NCBI RefSeq assembly: GCF_030063285.1
Contig: NZ_JASISU010000001.1
Location: 868,001-932,000, forward strand
Origin: Pseudarthrobacter sp. PS3-L1
Lineage (GTDB): Bacteria > Actinomycetota > Actinomycetes > Actinomycetales > Micrococcaceae
Direction of reading: 5' to 3'
DNA length: 64,000 nucleotides
In this document: positions 56,304 to 64,000 of the stretch, in pieces
How the letters are laid out: each line of letters opens with the position of its first letter
Numbering within the stretch: the stretch's first letter is position 1
Program-made: the position numbers and the translations under genes
The notes under the pieces: model-generated
The model's input: only the letters and a program-made list of their open reading frames with translations
Database searches by the model: none
Told to the model about the DNA's origin: nothing

Positions 56304-57134
56304 TCAGGGGGTGGGGGCCTGGGAACCGCGCCGCCGGCCCCGTGCCGCATCCTGGGCATCCAGGGTGCGGCGTTCGTCCTCGGAGGGGGCGCTGCCGCCA
56401 CTGTCCGCAGGCATCCACCAGGCGCCCGGGGACACGTCCATCGGGAAATCAGCAGTGGCCCGGTCAATGCCCTGCTGGAGGATGCTGCGCAACCGCTCGG
56501 TTTCAGGCTCGATGGCGGCATCAGGGGCGTACCTGAGGGTCTCTCCGACGTGGACACGCACTGGTGCCCGCCAGGCTCTCCGGATCGAGAAGCCGTGCCC
56601 ACGGGTGAGCAGGCGGTGCGCACCCCACACTGAGACAGGAATGACGGGCACCCCTGCCTCTGCGGCCATGCGGACCGCGCCGGTGCGGCATTCGCGTACC
56701 TTGAAGCTGCGGCTCACCCCGGCTTCGGGCAGGATTGCCAGGTATTCTCCCGCCTTCAGTTTTGCGACGGCCTGGTCATAGGCCAGGGACCGATCGTTGT
56801 AGCCAACCACCACGTGTCCGGACGCGCTCACTGCTGGGCCGGCAATCCAGTGATCCGCCGCGCCCTGATGGACCATAAAGCGCAACTGGGCCCTGGTTTT
56901 TTTCCACAGCACCAGCTCCGCCACGGCAAAGTCCAGGTAGCCGAAGTGGGTGATCGCAATGATGGCACCCTGCCCCGGCACAGGCATGCGGGAAGGCCCC
57001 GACGACGGTGTGGCAGGTGGGAGCCGATCCTCGCCCGTAACGATGAACCGGACGCCGAAGACCCGGCGCAGTGACTGGCCGGTCCTGACAATCATCCGGT
57101 AAAAGCGGTCATTGGAGGCTGGTCGCCAGGCCAT
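56304..57134 (-). CDS. 1-acyl-sn-glycerol-3-phosphate acyltransferase-like protein
   Basis: A 276-residue PlsC-type acyltransferase. ATG 57134 is used because AGGAGA lies 5 nt upstream. Block I is present as THFGYLD, an HX4D motif. The usual block III FPEGTRS is LPEAGVSRS, followed by a KVRECRTGAVRMA stretch, the form seen in an actinobacterial branch of the family; VPVIPVSVWG is block IV. It probably acylates lysophosphatidate or a related glycerol/inositol lipid at the membrane. The C-terminal 50 residues are a Pro/Arg-rich tail. It starts 39 bases after the DUF1295 gene stop and is likely cotranscribed with it. Confidence 0.85.
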   Translation of the reverse strand: MAWRPASNDRFYRMIVRTGQSLRRVFGVRFIVTGEDRLPPATPSSGPSRMPVPGQGAIIAITHFGYLDFAVAELVLWKKTRAQLRFMVHQGAADHWIAGPAVSASGHVVVGYNDRSLAYDQAVAKLKAGEYLAILPEAGVSRSFKVRECRTGAVRMAAEAGVPVIPVSVWGAHRLLTRGHGFSIRRAWRAPVRVHVGETLRYAPDAAIEPETERLRSILQQGIDRATADFPMDVSPGAWWMPADSGGSAPSEDERRTLDAQDAARGRRRGSQAPTP

Positions 57135-57173
57135 GGATTCTCCTGAGGTGCGGGAAGGGTGGGGCATGGAAGG

Positions 57174-57974
57174 TCAGTTTTTCCTGGGCGGGAGGGGGAA
57201 GAAACCGCTGGTGCGTGCAACGTATTCCTTGTGTCCGGGCCGGCCGGACATTGCCTTTTCGGTCAGCGGTTTTCCTGTGCGGCTGGAGAGCGCCCAGATC
57301 ATCAGTGCGGGGGACAGGACGGTGAGGATGCCGGGCCAGGAATCGGCCGCGACCAAGAAAAGGCCTGTCCACACTGCTGCGTCGCCAAAGTAGTTTGGAT
57401 GCCGGGTATAGCGCCACAGGCCTGTGTCCAGCACTTTGCCCCGGTTGGTGCTGTCTTTCTTGAAGACGGCGAGTTGGCGGTCTCCGACCGCCTCGAAATA
57501 AAGTCCCACGCCCCAGGCGAAGACTCCCAGCCAGGCGATGAAACCAACGGCTCCCGTCGCGAACATGCCCACCTGGAGGGTGAGGGAGACAAACAGCATG
57601 GTCAGCCCCTGGGGCAGGTAGACCTTGCCCAAGGCATAGACATTGCGGGATCCTGTGGCCGGCTCCAGCATGGCCGTGTACCGCGGATCCTCGTGGCCGT
57701 CCCGGGCGCGCCAGGCGATATGGAGACCAAGCCGCAGGCCCCAGGCCGCTGTAAGGATGAGGAGCAGCCAGCGACGCAACTCATCTCCTGCTCCTGCGGA
57801 GGAAATGAAGGATGTTGCGGCGATGACCACAAAGCCAAGTCCCCAGGCAATGTCCATGACGGAGTGCCTGCCCTGCCGCACTGCCACTGCATAGGTGATG
57901 ACAAGGACAACCACGACGGCCACAACGGACCAGACAAAGCCGACCATGAACTCGGGTAGAGGGAAGTTGCTCAC
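57174..57974 (-). CDS. DUF1295 family membrane protein (steroid 5-alpha-reductase-like)
   Basis: A 266-residue integral membrane protein with six or seven spans. The C-terminal TRHPNYFGDAAVW motif and the GHKEYVARTSGFFP ending are those of the DUF1295/isoprenylcysteine methyltransferase/steroid reductase fold, enzymes that reduce or methylate lipid-like substrates using NADPH or SAM. Substrate unknown. GTG 57974 overlaps the preceding hydrolase stop by 4 nt (GTGA), which fixes this start; the open frame further upstream lies within the hydrolase gene. Confidence 0.87.
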   Translation of the reverse strand: MSNFPLPEFMVGFVWSVVAVVVVLVITYAVAVRQGRHSVMDIAWGLGFVVIAATSFISSAGAGDELRRWLLLILTAAWGLRLGLHIAWRARDGHEDPRYTAMLEPATGSRNVYALGKVYLPQGLTMLFVSLTLQVGMFATGAVGFIAWLGVFAWGVGLYFEAVGDRQLAVFKKDSTNRGKVLDTGLWRYTRHPNYFGDAAVWTGLFLVAADSWPGILTVLSPALMIWALSSRTGKPLTEKAMSGRPGHKEYVARTSGFFPLPPRKN

Positions 57975-58735
57975 AGGCTTACTTCTCCAGCCGAGGTCGG
58001 GAAAGTCTCCTGCAGCGTCGTTGAGGTTGGAACGGCTACCCCGGTTTTGGCAGCAAAGGCCGCCAGCACAGAATCGGTGGCGAGGGAGTGCCACAGCCCC
58101 ACGCGGCTGAGCATGAAGTGCCCGGCTCCCTCAAGGGAGACATAGCGCATGGCAGCGGCATTACCTGCTGCCCGGCGGGAATAGGCCAGCGATTCGCTGG
58201 GGCTTGTCCACTTGTCGGTAGTGCCGTGGACAATGAGGACCTTGCGCCCTGTTGTCCGTTCCGCGGGGGTTTCCCCGCTGACCCACGGCGCCAGTGCCAC
58301 CACGGCGTCCACCGCTGGATCGTCTGCGGCGCACAGGGCAGTCAGGCCGCCCATGGAGTGGCCCAGCAGGAAGATGGGGACCCCCGGGTGCTTTTCGTGA
58401 ATCTGGGCAAGTGCCCACCGGGCATCGCGCAGGGGGGACATGTCCGCACCGTTCCAGCCGCGGACGCTGTTACGCAGCCGCCAAACGGCCAGGCCTAGGC
58501 TGCTTCCCTCGCGGTGGAGCCTGTGTGCAAAAGGGACCATCCGGGCCGGGCTCAGGTGCCGTGCCTGGACGGGTTCGGTGCTTTTGGATCGCCCTCCATG
58601 GAGGACCAGGACCACGCCCCGGGTGGAGCCCTGTGCTGCCTGCACTGTGAGGTGGGGGCGGTGCGCGAAGGGAGCTTCCGGGAACGGAAAGCCATACTCC
58701 GATCTCCTGTTGTCTTCGGTCTTTCCCTCTGCCAT
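57971..58735 (-). CDS. Alpha/beta hydrolase
   Basis: A 254-residue alpha/beta hydrolase. ATG 58735 is chosen because GGGAGGG lies 6 nt upstream; the frame is open further 5' but that part runs across the divergent gene. Features: VLVLHGGRS oxyanion region, nucleophile Ser in GHSMGG, VHGTTDKWTSP with the acidic residue, and GAGHFML with the catalytic His. It resembles lysophospholipase/dienelactone-type hydrolases. It is translationally coupled to the DUF1295 gene, and with the acyltransferase forms a three-gene run that may act on lipids. Confidence 0.87.
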   Translation of the reverse strand: MAEGKTEDNRRSEYGFPFPEAPFAHRPHLTVQAAQGSTRGVVLVLHGGRSKSTEPVQARHLSPARMVPFAHRLHREGSSLGLAVWRLRNSVRGWNGADMSPLRDARWALAQIHEKHPGVPIFLLGHSMGGLTALCAADDPAVDAVVALAPWVSGETPAERTTGRKVLIVHGTTDKWTSPSESLAYSRRAAGNAAAMRYVSLEGAGHFMLSRVGLWHSLATDSVLAAFAAKTGVAVPTSTTLQETFPTSAGEVSL

Positions 58736-58801
58736 GGTGGCCCTCCCTGATCCTGACGGTGAATTCACCAAGCCTATGGTGCCCCACGTAGAGTTTCCTG
58801 C

Positions 58802-58819
58802 ATGAGGTCTTACTGCTGA
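58802..58819 (+). CDS. Possible leaderless five-codon upstream ORF (MRSYC)
   Basis: ATG 58802 begins a five-codon frame ending in Cys and TGA; the A of this TGA is the first base of the next gene's ATG. TAGAGT (58789-58794) ends 7 nt before this ATG, so transcription may begin at it. Short Cys-ending leaders that attenuate downstream genes are known in mycobacteria; here the reading is speculative. Confidence 0.3.
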   Translation: MRSYC

Positions 58820-60258
58820 TGGGCGCCGGTCACTCACACACCCATGACGGTACTTCGGAGCCCACTGCCCAAGCGATTGCCGCACGGCGCAGGGCAAACC
58901 GGATCCTTGCCGTGATCCTGATCCCGCTGACGCTGCTGACACTCGCTGCGATGGCCATGATGTGGCCCTCGGGCGACCGGGAGTCCATCACGCTTGCCAG
59001 TCCATACTCTGCAGCGCCGGGCGTCACTTTCGACACCGGGACCATCCAGCGGGTCGTCACCGAGCCGTGTACGCAGGGAACGCCAGCCACCACCGACGGC
59101 ACAGCTGAACGTCCCTCTGGAACAGAATGCATGTTCGCCTATACCGAGCCGGATGTTGGCGGGAGCCCTGTAAAAGTGGTGATCAATCCGGACGTGGCCC
59201 GCACAGGAGAAGTGAACGCTGGTGACAGCATCCGCTACCTGAACCTCACAACTGCCCAGGGTGCCAGCGGCGCCCAAGGTGCACCCAGCTACATTTTTGT
59301 GGACTTCATCCGCACCCTGCCCATCGCATTGCTGGCTGTCCTGTACGCCGTCGTGGTCATTGCCGTGGCGCGGTGGCGGGGATTCCGGGCGCTGATTGGG
59401 TTGGTGGGGGCATATTTTGTGTTGGTTTCCTTCATGCTGCCCGGGCTGGTGGAGGGCAAGCCACCGTTGTTGCTGGCCCTGGTGGGCTCCACGGTGATCA
59501 TGGTGGGCGTGCTGTACTTTGCCCACGGCTTCTCGGCCCGCACCTCAACGGCGCTGCTGGGGACCATGTTTGGGCTGGCCATCACCGCGCTCCTGGCCGC
59601 ATGGGCCACCGATGCCGCGAATCTGGTCGGAACGGGCAGCGAGAATGCGGTGACGCTGGGGAACATGTCGAGCAACATTTCGATTTCCGGCATCATCCTG
59701 TGTGGGTTGATCATCTCAGGCCTGGGCGTGCTCAACGACGTCACCATTACACAGTCGTCCGCTGTGTGGGAACTCTACGAGTTGGCGCCAGGAACTAGCG
59801 CCCGGAAGCTGTTCACTGCGGCGATGCGCATTGGGCGCGATCACATTGCCTCCACTGTCTACACCATCGCTTTTGCCTACGCCGGAGCGGCGCTGCCCAC
59901 CCTCATTATCGTGATGCTCTACGACAGGCCCCTGGGCGAGGCGCTGACCAGTTCGGAGCTTTCCGAGGAAGTCATCCGGACCCTGGTGGGCTCTGTCGGG
60001 CTGGTCCTGGCCATCCCGGTGACCACCCTGATTGCCGTCCTGGTGGTCAAGGCCACCGGTATCCGGGGCGCTCAACTGTCCGACGGCGGACCGGCTACCC
60101 CCGCGCTGGTGCCCGCCGCGCTGGCGGCTGGATCGCTGCCTGGCGGTCCCGCCGTCGTCGGGGTTCCCGCCCAGGGTGCTGATCAACGGGGCCAGGCGGG
60201 GCCAGACGTGGCGGGTGGGCAGCCCACGCGCCGTGGGAGGCGGGCTGACCGGGGCTAG
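58819..60258 (+). CDS. YibE/F-family membrane protein
   Basis: A 479-residue membrane protein. The N-terminal 30 residues are His/Arg-rich, then one span (31-50), an extracytoplasmic domain (about 50-160) with two Cys, and about seven spans to residue 420. LNDVTITQSSAVWELYELAP and the GRDHIASTVYTIAFAYAGAALP stretch are YibE/F family signatures. Function is not known; transport is assumed. The C-terminal 65 residues are Ala/Gly/Arg-rich and disordered. There is no ribosome site, but the start overlaps a five-codon upstream frame that could couple translation. Confidence 0.87.
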   Translation: MGAGHSHTHDGTSEPTAQAIAARRRANRILAVILIPLTLLTLAAMAMMWPSGDRESITLASPYSAAPGVTFDTGTIQRVVTEPCTQGTPATTDGTAERPSGTECMFAYTEPDVGGSPVKVVINPDVARTGEVNAGDSIRYLNLTTAQGASGAQGAPSYIFVDFIRTLPIALLAVLYAVVVIAVARWRGFRALIGLVGAYFVLVSFMLPGLVEGKPPLLLALVGSTVIMVGVLYFAHGFSARTSTALLGTMFGLAITALLAAWATDAANLVGTGSENAVTLGNMSSNISISGIILCGLIISGLGVLNDVTITQSSAVWELYELAPGTSARKLFTAAMRIGRDHIASTVYTIAFAYAGAALPTLIIVMLYDRPLGEALTSSELSEEVIRTLVGSVGLVLAIPVTTLIAVLVVKATGIRGAQLSDGGPATPALVPAALAAGSLPGGPAVVGVPAQGADQRGQAGPDVAGGQPTRRGRRADRG

Positions 60259-60330
60259 GCAGGAAGGGGGCCCGGGGAACGGCAGGACCTTCGTTTCCAC
60301 ACCCGCCTTCGCCGATTTGCCCGACTTTGC

Positions 60331-60336
60331 GATAAT
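60331..60336 (+). promoter_or_regulatory. -10 element of dusB (leaderless)
   Basis: GATAAT ends 6 nt before GTG 60343; TTCGCC 17 nt upstream (60308-60313) is a weak -35. The GGAGGG between them touches the start codon and is too close to act as a ribosome site. Confidence 0.55.
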
Positions 60337-60342
60337 GGAGGG

Positions 60343-61521
60343 GTGACTGTTACTGCAACTCCTCCTGCCCCCAAGCTGGAACTTCCGCCCCTGAAGCTTG
60401 GCCCCATCACCGTGGACACCCCGGTGATCCTGGCGCCCATGGCGGGCATCACCAATTCCGCCTTCCGGCGCCTCTGCCGAGAGTACGGTGGTGGACTCTA
60501 TGTGGCCGAAATGGTGACGTCCCGCGCACTGGTGGAACGGACCCCCGAATCCCTGCGGATCATCTCGCACGACGACGACGAAAAAGTCCGGTCGGTACAG
60601 CTCTACGGTGTGGATCCCGTAACAGTTGGCCAGGCTGTGCGGATGCTCGTCGAGGAGGATCGCGCCGATCACATCGATCTCAACTTTGGCTGCCCGGTGC
60701 CCAAGGTGACCCGCCGTGGCGGAGGCGCAGCCCTGCCCTGGAAGATTGACCTCTTCACCTCCATTGTCCAGACAGCAGTGCGGGAGGCAGCCCACGGCAA
60801 CGTTCCCCTGACCATCAAGATGCGCAAGGGAATCGACGATGACCACCTAACGTACCTGGAAGCAGGACGTATTGCCCGTGACTCAGGGGTAGCAGCGGTT
60901 GCCCTGCATGGCCGTACCGCTGCCCAGTTCTATTCGGGCCAGGCTGATTGGGCGGCCATTGCCCGGCTTCGGGAGACCCTGCCGGATATTCCCGTCCTGG
61001 GCAACGGTGATATCTGGTCCGCTGAAGATGCTGTGCGGATGGTGCGCGAGACAGGTGTTGACGGCGTGGTGGTCGGCCGCGGCTGCCAAGGCAGGCCGTG
61101 GCTTTTCGGCGACCTGCAGGCAGCCTTCGAGGGCAGTGATACTCGGCACCGGCCAGGCCTGAAAGAAGTTGCCAAAGGTGTCTACCGCCATGCGCAGCTG
61201 ATGGTGGAAACCTTCGATGATGAGTACAAGGCACTGCGGGAAATCCGTAAGCACATGGCCTGGTATTTCAAGGGGTACGTGGTGGGCAGCGAGCTCCGAA
61301 CCAAGCTTGCCAGCGTCACCACCCTTGAGGTCCTGCAGGGTTACCTTGACCAGCTGGACACGGATTCGCCCTACCCGGGCTCTGACGCGGAGGGCCCCCG
61401 TGGGCGTGCAGGCTCGCCCAAGCAGCCTGCGCTGCCCAAGGACTGGCTGCTGGACCGTCATCTGAATACCGCCCAGTCCAAGGACATTTCCGCGGCGGAA
61501 CTGGATGTTTCGGGTGGTTGA
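60343..61521 (+). CDS. dusB: tRNA-dihydrouridine synthase (DusB-like)
   Basis: A 392-residue FMN enzyme that reduces uridine to dihydrouridine in tRNA D-loops. The TIM-barrel signatures are clear: APMAGITNSAFRRLCRE, AEMVTSRAL, LNFGCPVPKV with the catalytic Cys117, and VVGRGCQGRPWLF in the phosphate-binding region. It is longer than E. coli DusB, with about 50 extra C-terminal residues. The GTG start is probably leaderless. The dGTPase gene starts inside its last 17 bases, so the two are in one operon. Confidence 0.94.
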   Translation: MTVTATPPAPKLELPPLKLGPITVDTPVILAPMAGITNSAFRRLCREYGGGLYVAEMVTSRALVERTPESLRIISHDDDEKVRSVQLYGVDPVTVGQAVRMLVEEDRADHIDLNFGCPVPKVTRRGGGAALPWKIDLFTSIVQTAVREAAHGNVPLTIKMRKGIDDDHLTYLEAGRIARDSGVAAVALHGRTAAQFYSGQADWAAIARLRETLPDIPVLGNGDIWSAEDAVRMVRETGVDGVVVGRGCQGRPWLFGDLQAAFEGSDTRHRPGLKEVAKGVYRHAQLMVETFDDEYKALREIRKHMAWYFKGYVVGSELRTKLASVTTLEVLQGYLDQLDTDSPYPGSDAEGPRGRAGSPKQPALPKDWLLDRHLNTAQSKDISAAELDVSGG

Positions 61522-62809
61522 GGTGGCCCGCAGTGAGATGACGCCCGTGGTGGCTGGTTATGAGCCCCGCGATTCTGCCCGATGGGTGGAAGAACCGCCA
61601 AAGACGACCTACCGCTCCGACTTTGAACGCGACCGGGCCCGGGTGCTGCACTCCTCGGCGCTTCGACGGCTCGGTGCCAAGACCCAGGTGGTGGCACCGG
61701 ATACAGACGATTTTGTCCGGACTCGGCTCACACACAGCCTTGAAGTTGCCCAGGTGGGCCGGGAACTGGGGCGGACGCTGGGCTGCGACCCTGACGTGGT
61801 CGACACTGCCTGCCTAAGCCATGATCTGGGGCACCCGCCCTTTGGCCATAATGGGGAATCCGCACTCAACGAGATGGCACACGCAATCGGCGGGTTCGAG
61901 GGGAACGCGCAGACCCTGCGCCTCCTGACCAGGCTCGAGCCCAAGGTCCTGGACGCTGGCGGTAAGCCCGCAGGCCTGAACCTGACCCGCGCCAGCCTAG
62001 ATGCCGCGGCGAAATACCCGTGGTCCGCCGTCGACGCTCCCGTGGTGCATGGGGCTCGCACCAGCAAATTTGGTGTCTATGAGGATGACCTGCCCATCTT
62101 CGAATGGTTGCGTGCAGGAGCCCCCAGCCAGCGCACGTGCCTTGAAGCCCAGGTGATGGACCTGGCTGATGATATTTCCTACTCCGTCCACGACGTTGAA
62201 GACGCTATTGTGGCCGGTCACTTCCAGCTTGGTTGGATGAGCAACCCCGACCACCGCGCCAGGGTAGTAGGCTACGCACGCCAGTGGTACCTGCCGCACA
62301 ACGATCCCGCCGCTATCGACGCAGCTCTCGCACGGCTTGAGGCTACCGACGTCTGGGTCCGGGAAGCAGACGGCAGCCGTAAATCCATGGGCGCCCTGAA
62401 AAACATGACCAGCCAGTTGATTGGCAGGTTCTGCCAGAGCGCCCTGGAAACGACAAGGAACATTTACGGCCCAGCAAACCTCACTCGATACAACGCGGAA
62501 CTGGTGGTGCCGGATGAGACGGTGATGGAAATCGCTGTCATGAAGGGCCTGGCAACAACGTTCGTCATGACCACCGAACACCGGCAGCCCATCTACGAGC
62601 GCCAGCGCGAGGTTCTCCATGCGCTTGTCACTACGCTCAATGCCACTGGAGACAGGCACCTTGAGCCGATGTTCGCCGCTGACTGGCGGGACGCCGCCGA
62701 CGACGCGGATAGGTTGCGCGTGGTGGTTGACCAGATTGCATCACTGACGGATGGTTCCGCACTGGCCATGTACGAGCGACTTGTGGGCAGTCTTCCATCA
62801 CTCTGGTAG
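61505..62809 (+). CDS. dgt: Deoxyguanosinetriphosphate triphosphohydrolase-like protein
   Basis: A 434-residue HD-domain phosphohydrolase of the dGTPase type, which splits dNTPs into deoxynucleoside and triphosphate. Metal-binding residues are visible: the His in THSLEVAQVG, HD in CLSHDLGHPPFGHNGE, and the later DLADDISYSVHDVEDA. The start is uncertain: ATG 61505 overlaps dusB by 17 nt, while GTG 61523 and ATG 61538 are in the same frame and would remove 6 or 11 residues. It is followed by dnaG 38 bases later, the usual actinobacterial neighbourhood. Confidence 0.93.
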   Translation: MFRVVEVARSEMTPVVAGYEPRDSARWVEEPPKTTYRSDFERDRARVLHSSALRRLGAKTQVVAPDTDDFVRTRLTHSLEVAQVGRELGRTLGCDPDVVDTACLSHDLGHPPFGHNGESALNEMAHAIGGFEGNAQTLRLLTRLEPKVLDAGGKPAGLNLTRASLDAAAKYPWSAVDAPVVHGARTSKFGVYEDDLPIFEWLRAGAPSQRTCLEAQVMDLADDISYSVHDVEDAIVAGHFQLGWMSNPDHRARVVGYARQWYLPHNDPAAIDAALARLEATDVWVREADGSRKSMGALKNMTSQLIGRFCQSALETTRNIYGPANLTRYNAELVVPDETVMEIAVMKGLATTFVMTTEHRQPIYERQREVLHALVTTLNATGDRHLEPMFAADWRDAADDADRLRVVVDQIASLTDGSALAMYERLVGSLPSLW

Positions 62810-62835
62810 CAACGGGAAGTACCCCGGTACGGGAC

Positions 62836-62841
62836 TAGGAT
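62836..62841 (+). promoter_or_regulatory. -10 element of dnaG (leaderless)
   Basis: TAGGAT, a good TAnnnT match, ends 6 nt before GTG 62848. The -35 is not recognisable. Confidence 0.5.
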
Positions 62842-62847
62842 GGTGTT

Positions 62848-64000
62848 GTGGCTGGACTGATCAAACGCGAAGATATTGACGAGGTCCGCCAACGCACGGA
62901 CATCAAAGAGGTCATTGACGGTTATGTCACCCTCAAGGGTGCAGGACTGGGCAGCTTCAAGGGGCTCTGTCCATTCCACGATGAGCGCTCGCCCTCATTC
63001 ACCGTGCGGCCCCAAGTGGGCAGGTACCACTGTTTTGGGTGTGGTGAGGACGGCGACGCCATCTCCTTCATTCAGAAGCAGGACCACTCAACATTCCACG
63101 AGGCAGTCGAGAAGCTTGCGGCCAGGATTGGTTTTGAACTCCGTTACGAGGACGGCGGCTCGGGCCCCAACCGCGAAGAAGTGGGCAAGCGCCAGCGGCT
63201 CCTTGACGCACATAAGATTGCTGGCGAATTTTTCCGTGCCCAACTCTTGACTGCTGAGGCCGGGACTGGCCGCACCTTCCTGCAGGAACGCGGTTTCGAC
63301 CGCGCAGCTGCTGAGCAATTCGGCGTGGGGTACGCACCGCAGGGCTGGGACTCGCTGCTCAAGCACTTGCGGGACCGTGGCTTCACGGATCCTGAACTGA
63401 AGCTGACGGGTATGTTCTCCGAAGGTGGCCGTGGCATTTACGACAGGTTCAGGGGACGGCTTATCTGGCCCATCCGTGACATTGCCGGGGACACCATTGG
63501 TTTCGGTGCCCGTAAGCTCTACGAGGATGACCAGGGCCCCAAATACCTGAATACCCCGGAGACCACGCTGTACAAGAAGTCCCAGGTGCTCTATGGAATT
63601 GACCTGGCAAAGCGCAGCATTGCCAAAGAACGCCAGCTTGTGGTGGTGGAGGGCTACACCGACGTGATGGCGTGCCATCTTGCCGGTGTCACTACGGCCG
63701 TTGCCACGTGCGGTACCGCTTTTGGAACCGACCACATCAAGGTTTCCCGCCGCCTCTTGTCCGACGACGGCTCGGGGGGAGAAGTAGTTTTTACCTTTGA
63801 CGGCGATGCTGCCGGCCAGAAGGCTGCCCTGCGGGCGTTCGAGGAAGACCACCGGTTTATTGCACAGACCTATGTCGCGGTGGAGGCCTCCGGGGCCGAC
63901 CCCTGCGAGCTTCGCATCGCCAAGGGGGATGCAGCGGTGCGGGAGCTCATCAGCTCCAGGCGTCCGCTGTTTGAGTTCGCCATTCGCGCCTCCCTGAAAC
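62848..64000 (+). CDS. dnaG: DNA primase DnaG (3' end outside window)
   Basis: The first 384 codons of DNA primase, which makes RNA primers at the replication fork. GTG 62848 is chosen for the sequence MAGLIKREDIDEVRQRTDI. The N-terminal CHC2 zinc-binding domain has CPFHDERSPSF and CFGCGEDGD; the catalytic core contains the SEG-like GRGIYDRFRGRLIWPI stretch and the TOPRIM motif VVVEGYTDV, with the DGD acidic group further on. The helicase-binding C-terminus lies beyond 64000. No ribosome site precedes the start; the TAGGAT 6 nt upstream suggests a leaderless mRNA. Confidence 0.95.
   Translation, partial: MAGLIKREDIDEVRQRTDIKEVIDGYVTLKGAGLGSFKGLCPFHDERSPSFTVRPQVGRYHCFGCGEDGDAISFIQKQDHSTFHEAVEKLAARIGFELRYEDGGSGPNREEVGKRQRLLDAHKIAGEFFRAQLLTAEAGTGRTFLQERGFDRAAAEQFGVGYAPQGWDSLLKHLRDRGFTDPELKLTGMFSEGGRGIYDRFRGRLIWPIRDIAGDTIGFGARKLYEDDQGPKYLNTPETTLYKKSQVLYGIDLAKRSIAKERQLVVVEGYTDVMACHLAGVTTAVATCGTAFGTDHIKVSRRLLSDDGSGGEVVFTFDGDAAGQKAALRAFEEDHRFIAQTYVAVEASGADPCELRIAKGDAAVRELISSRRPLFEFAIRASLK

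Overview
The window is a 64 kb piece of a high-GC Gram-positive chromosome, most likely Micrococcaceae (Arthrobacter/Pseudarthrobacter type). This is inferred from the C/G-ending codons, the frequent GTG starts, the gatCAB, ligA, glyS, dusB, dgt and dnaG housekeeping genes, two SAM-IV-type riboswitches before metY and metX, and a PFNA-like gene run typical of Actinomycetota. No rRNA, tRNA, CRISPR array, insertion sequence or prophage is visible.

Region 1 (1-22787) is one long, tightly packed locus. It starts with the tail of an upstream gene and a 2042-residue membrane-anchored Ig-like/FN3 giant. MoxR ATPase, DUF58 protein, transglutaminase-like membrane protein, zinc-ribbon/RDD/FHA protein, PP2C phosphatase, zinc-ribbon/FHA protein, Ser/Thr kinase, FHA-like protein and an EssC/EccC-like FtsK ATPase with N-terminal ubiquitin-like and FHA parts follow. 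Most neighbours overlap by 4 nt. The set corresponds to the bifidobacterial PFNA cluster (pkb2, fn3, aaa-atp, duf58, tgm, prpC), extended by FHA readers and a type VII secretion-like ATPase. It reads as a phospho-signalling envelope machine. Its transglutaminase-like protein has lost the catalytic Cys, and no WXG100 substrate is encoded here.

Region 2 (22788-31785) holds ligA and an inositol monophosphatase, a LuxR-type regulator, a GNAT enzyme, and a citrate locus (CitA/CitB-type two-component pair divergent from a CitMHS transporter) closed by a perfect 16-bp stem-loop. Region 3 (31786-34765) is accessory in character: a decayed GNAT pseudogene, a CHRD-like surface protein with an unusual C-terminal sorting motif, a class F-like sortase, a 16-bp tandem repeat and a C/A-skewed lipoprotein.

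Region 4 (34764-46771) has a small acidic protein, gatCAB, a LysR regulator divergent from the threonine degradation pair tdh-kbl, a DAO-type oxidoreductase with hutI, a histidine phosphatase, a CPBP membrane protease and a glyoxalase-like protein. Region 5 (46772-49929) carries metY and metX, each behind its own SAM-IV-like aptamer, so methionine synthesis from homoserine is controlled by S-adenosylmethionine at both steps. Region 6 (49990-64000) is ordinary chromosome: SHOCT protein, SGNH hydrolase, carboxylesterase, S4 protein, DMT transporter, glyS and GNAT, acyltransferase, DUF1295 enzyme and alpha/beta hydrolase, YibE/F protein, dusB, dgt and a truncated dnaG.

At least nine genes have a -10-like hexamer ending exactly 6 nt before the start codon, which suggests leaderless transcripts are common in this chromosome.
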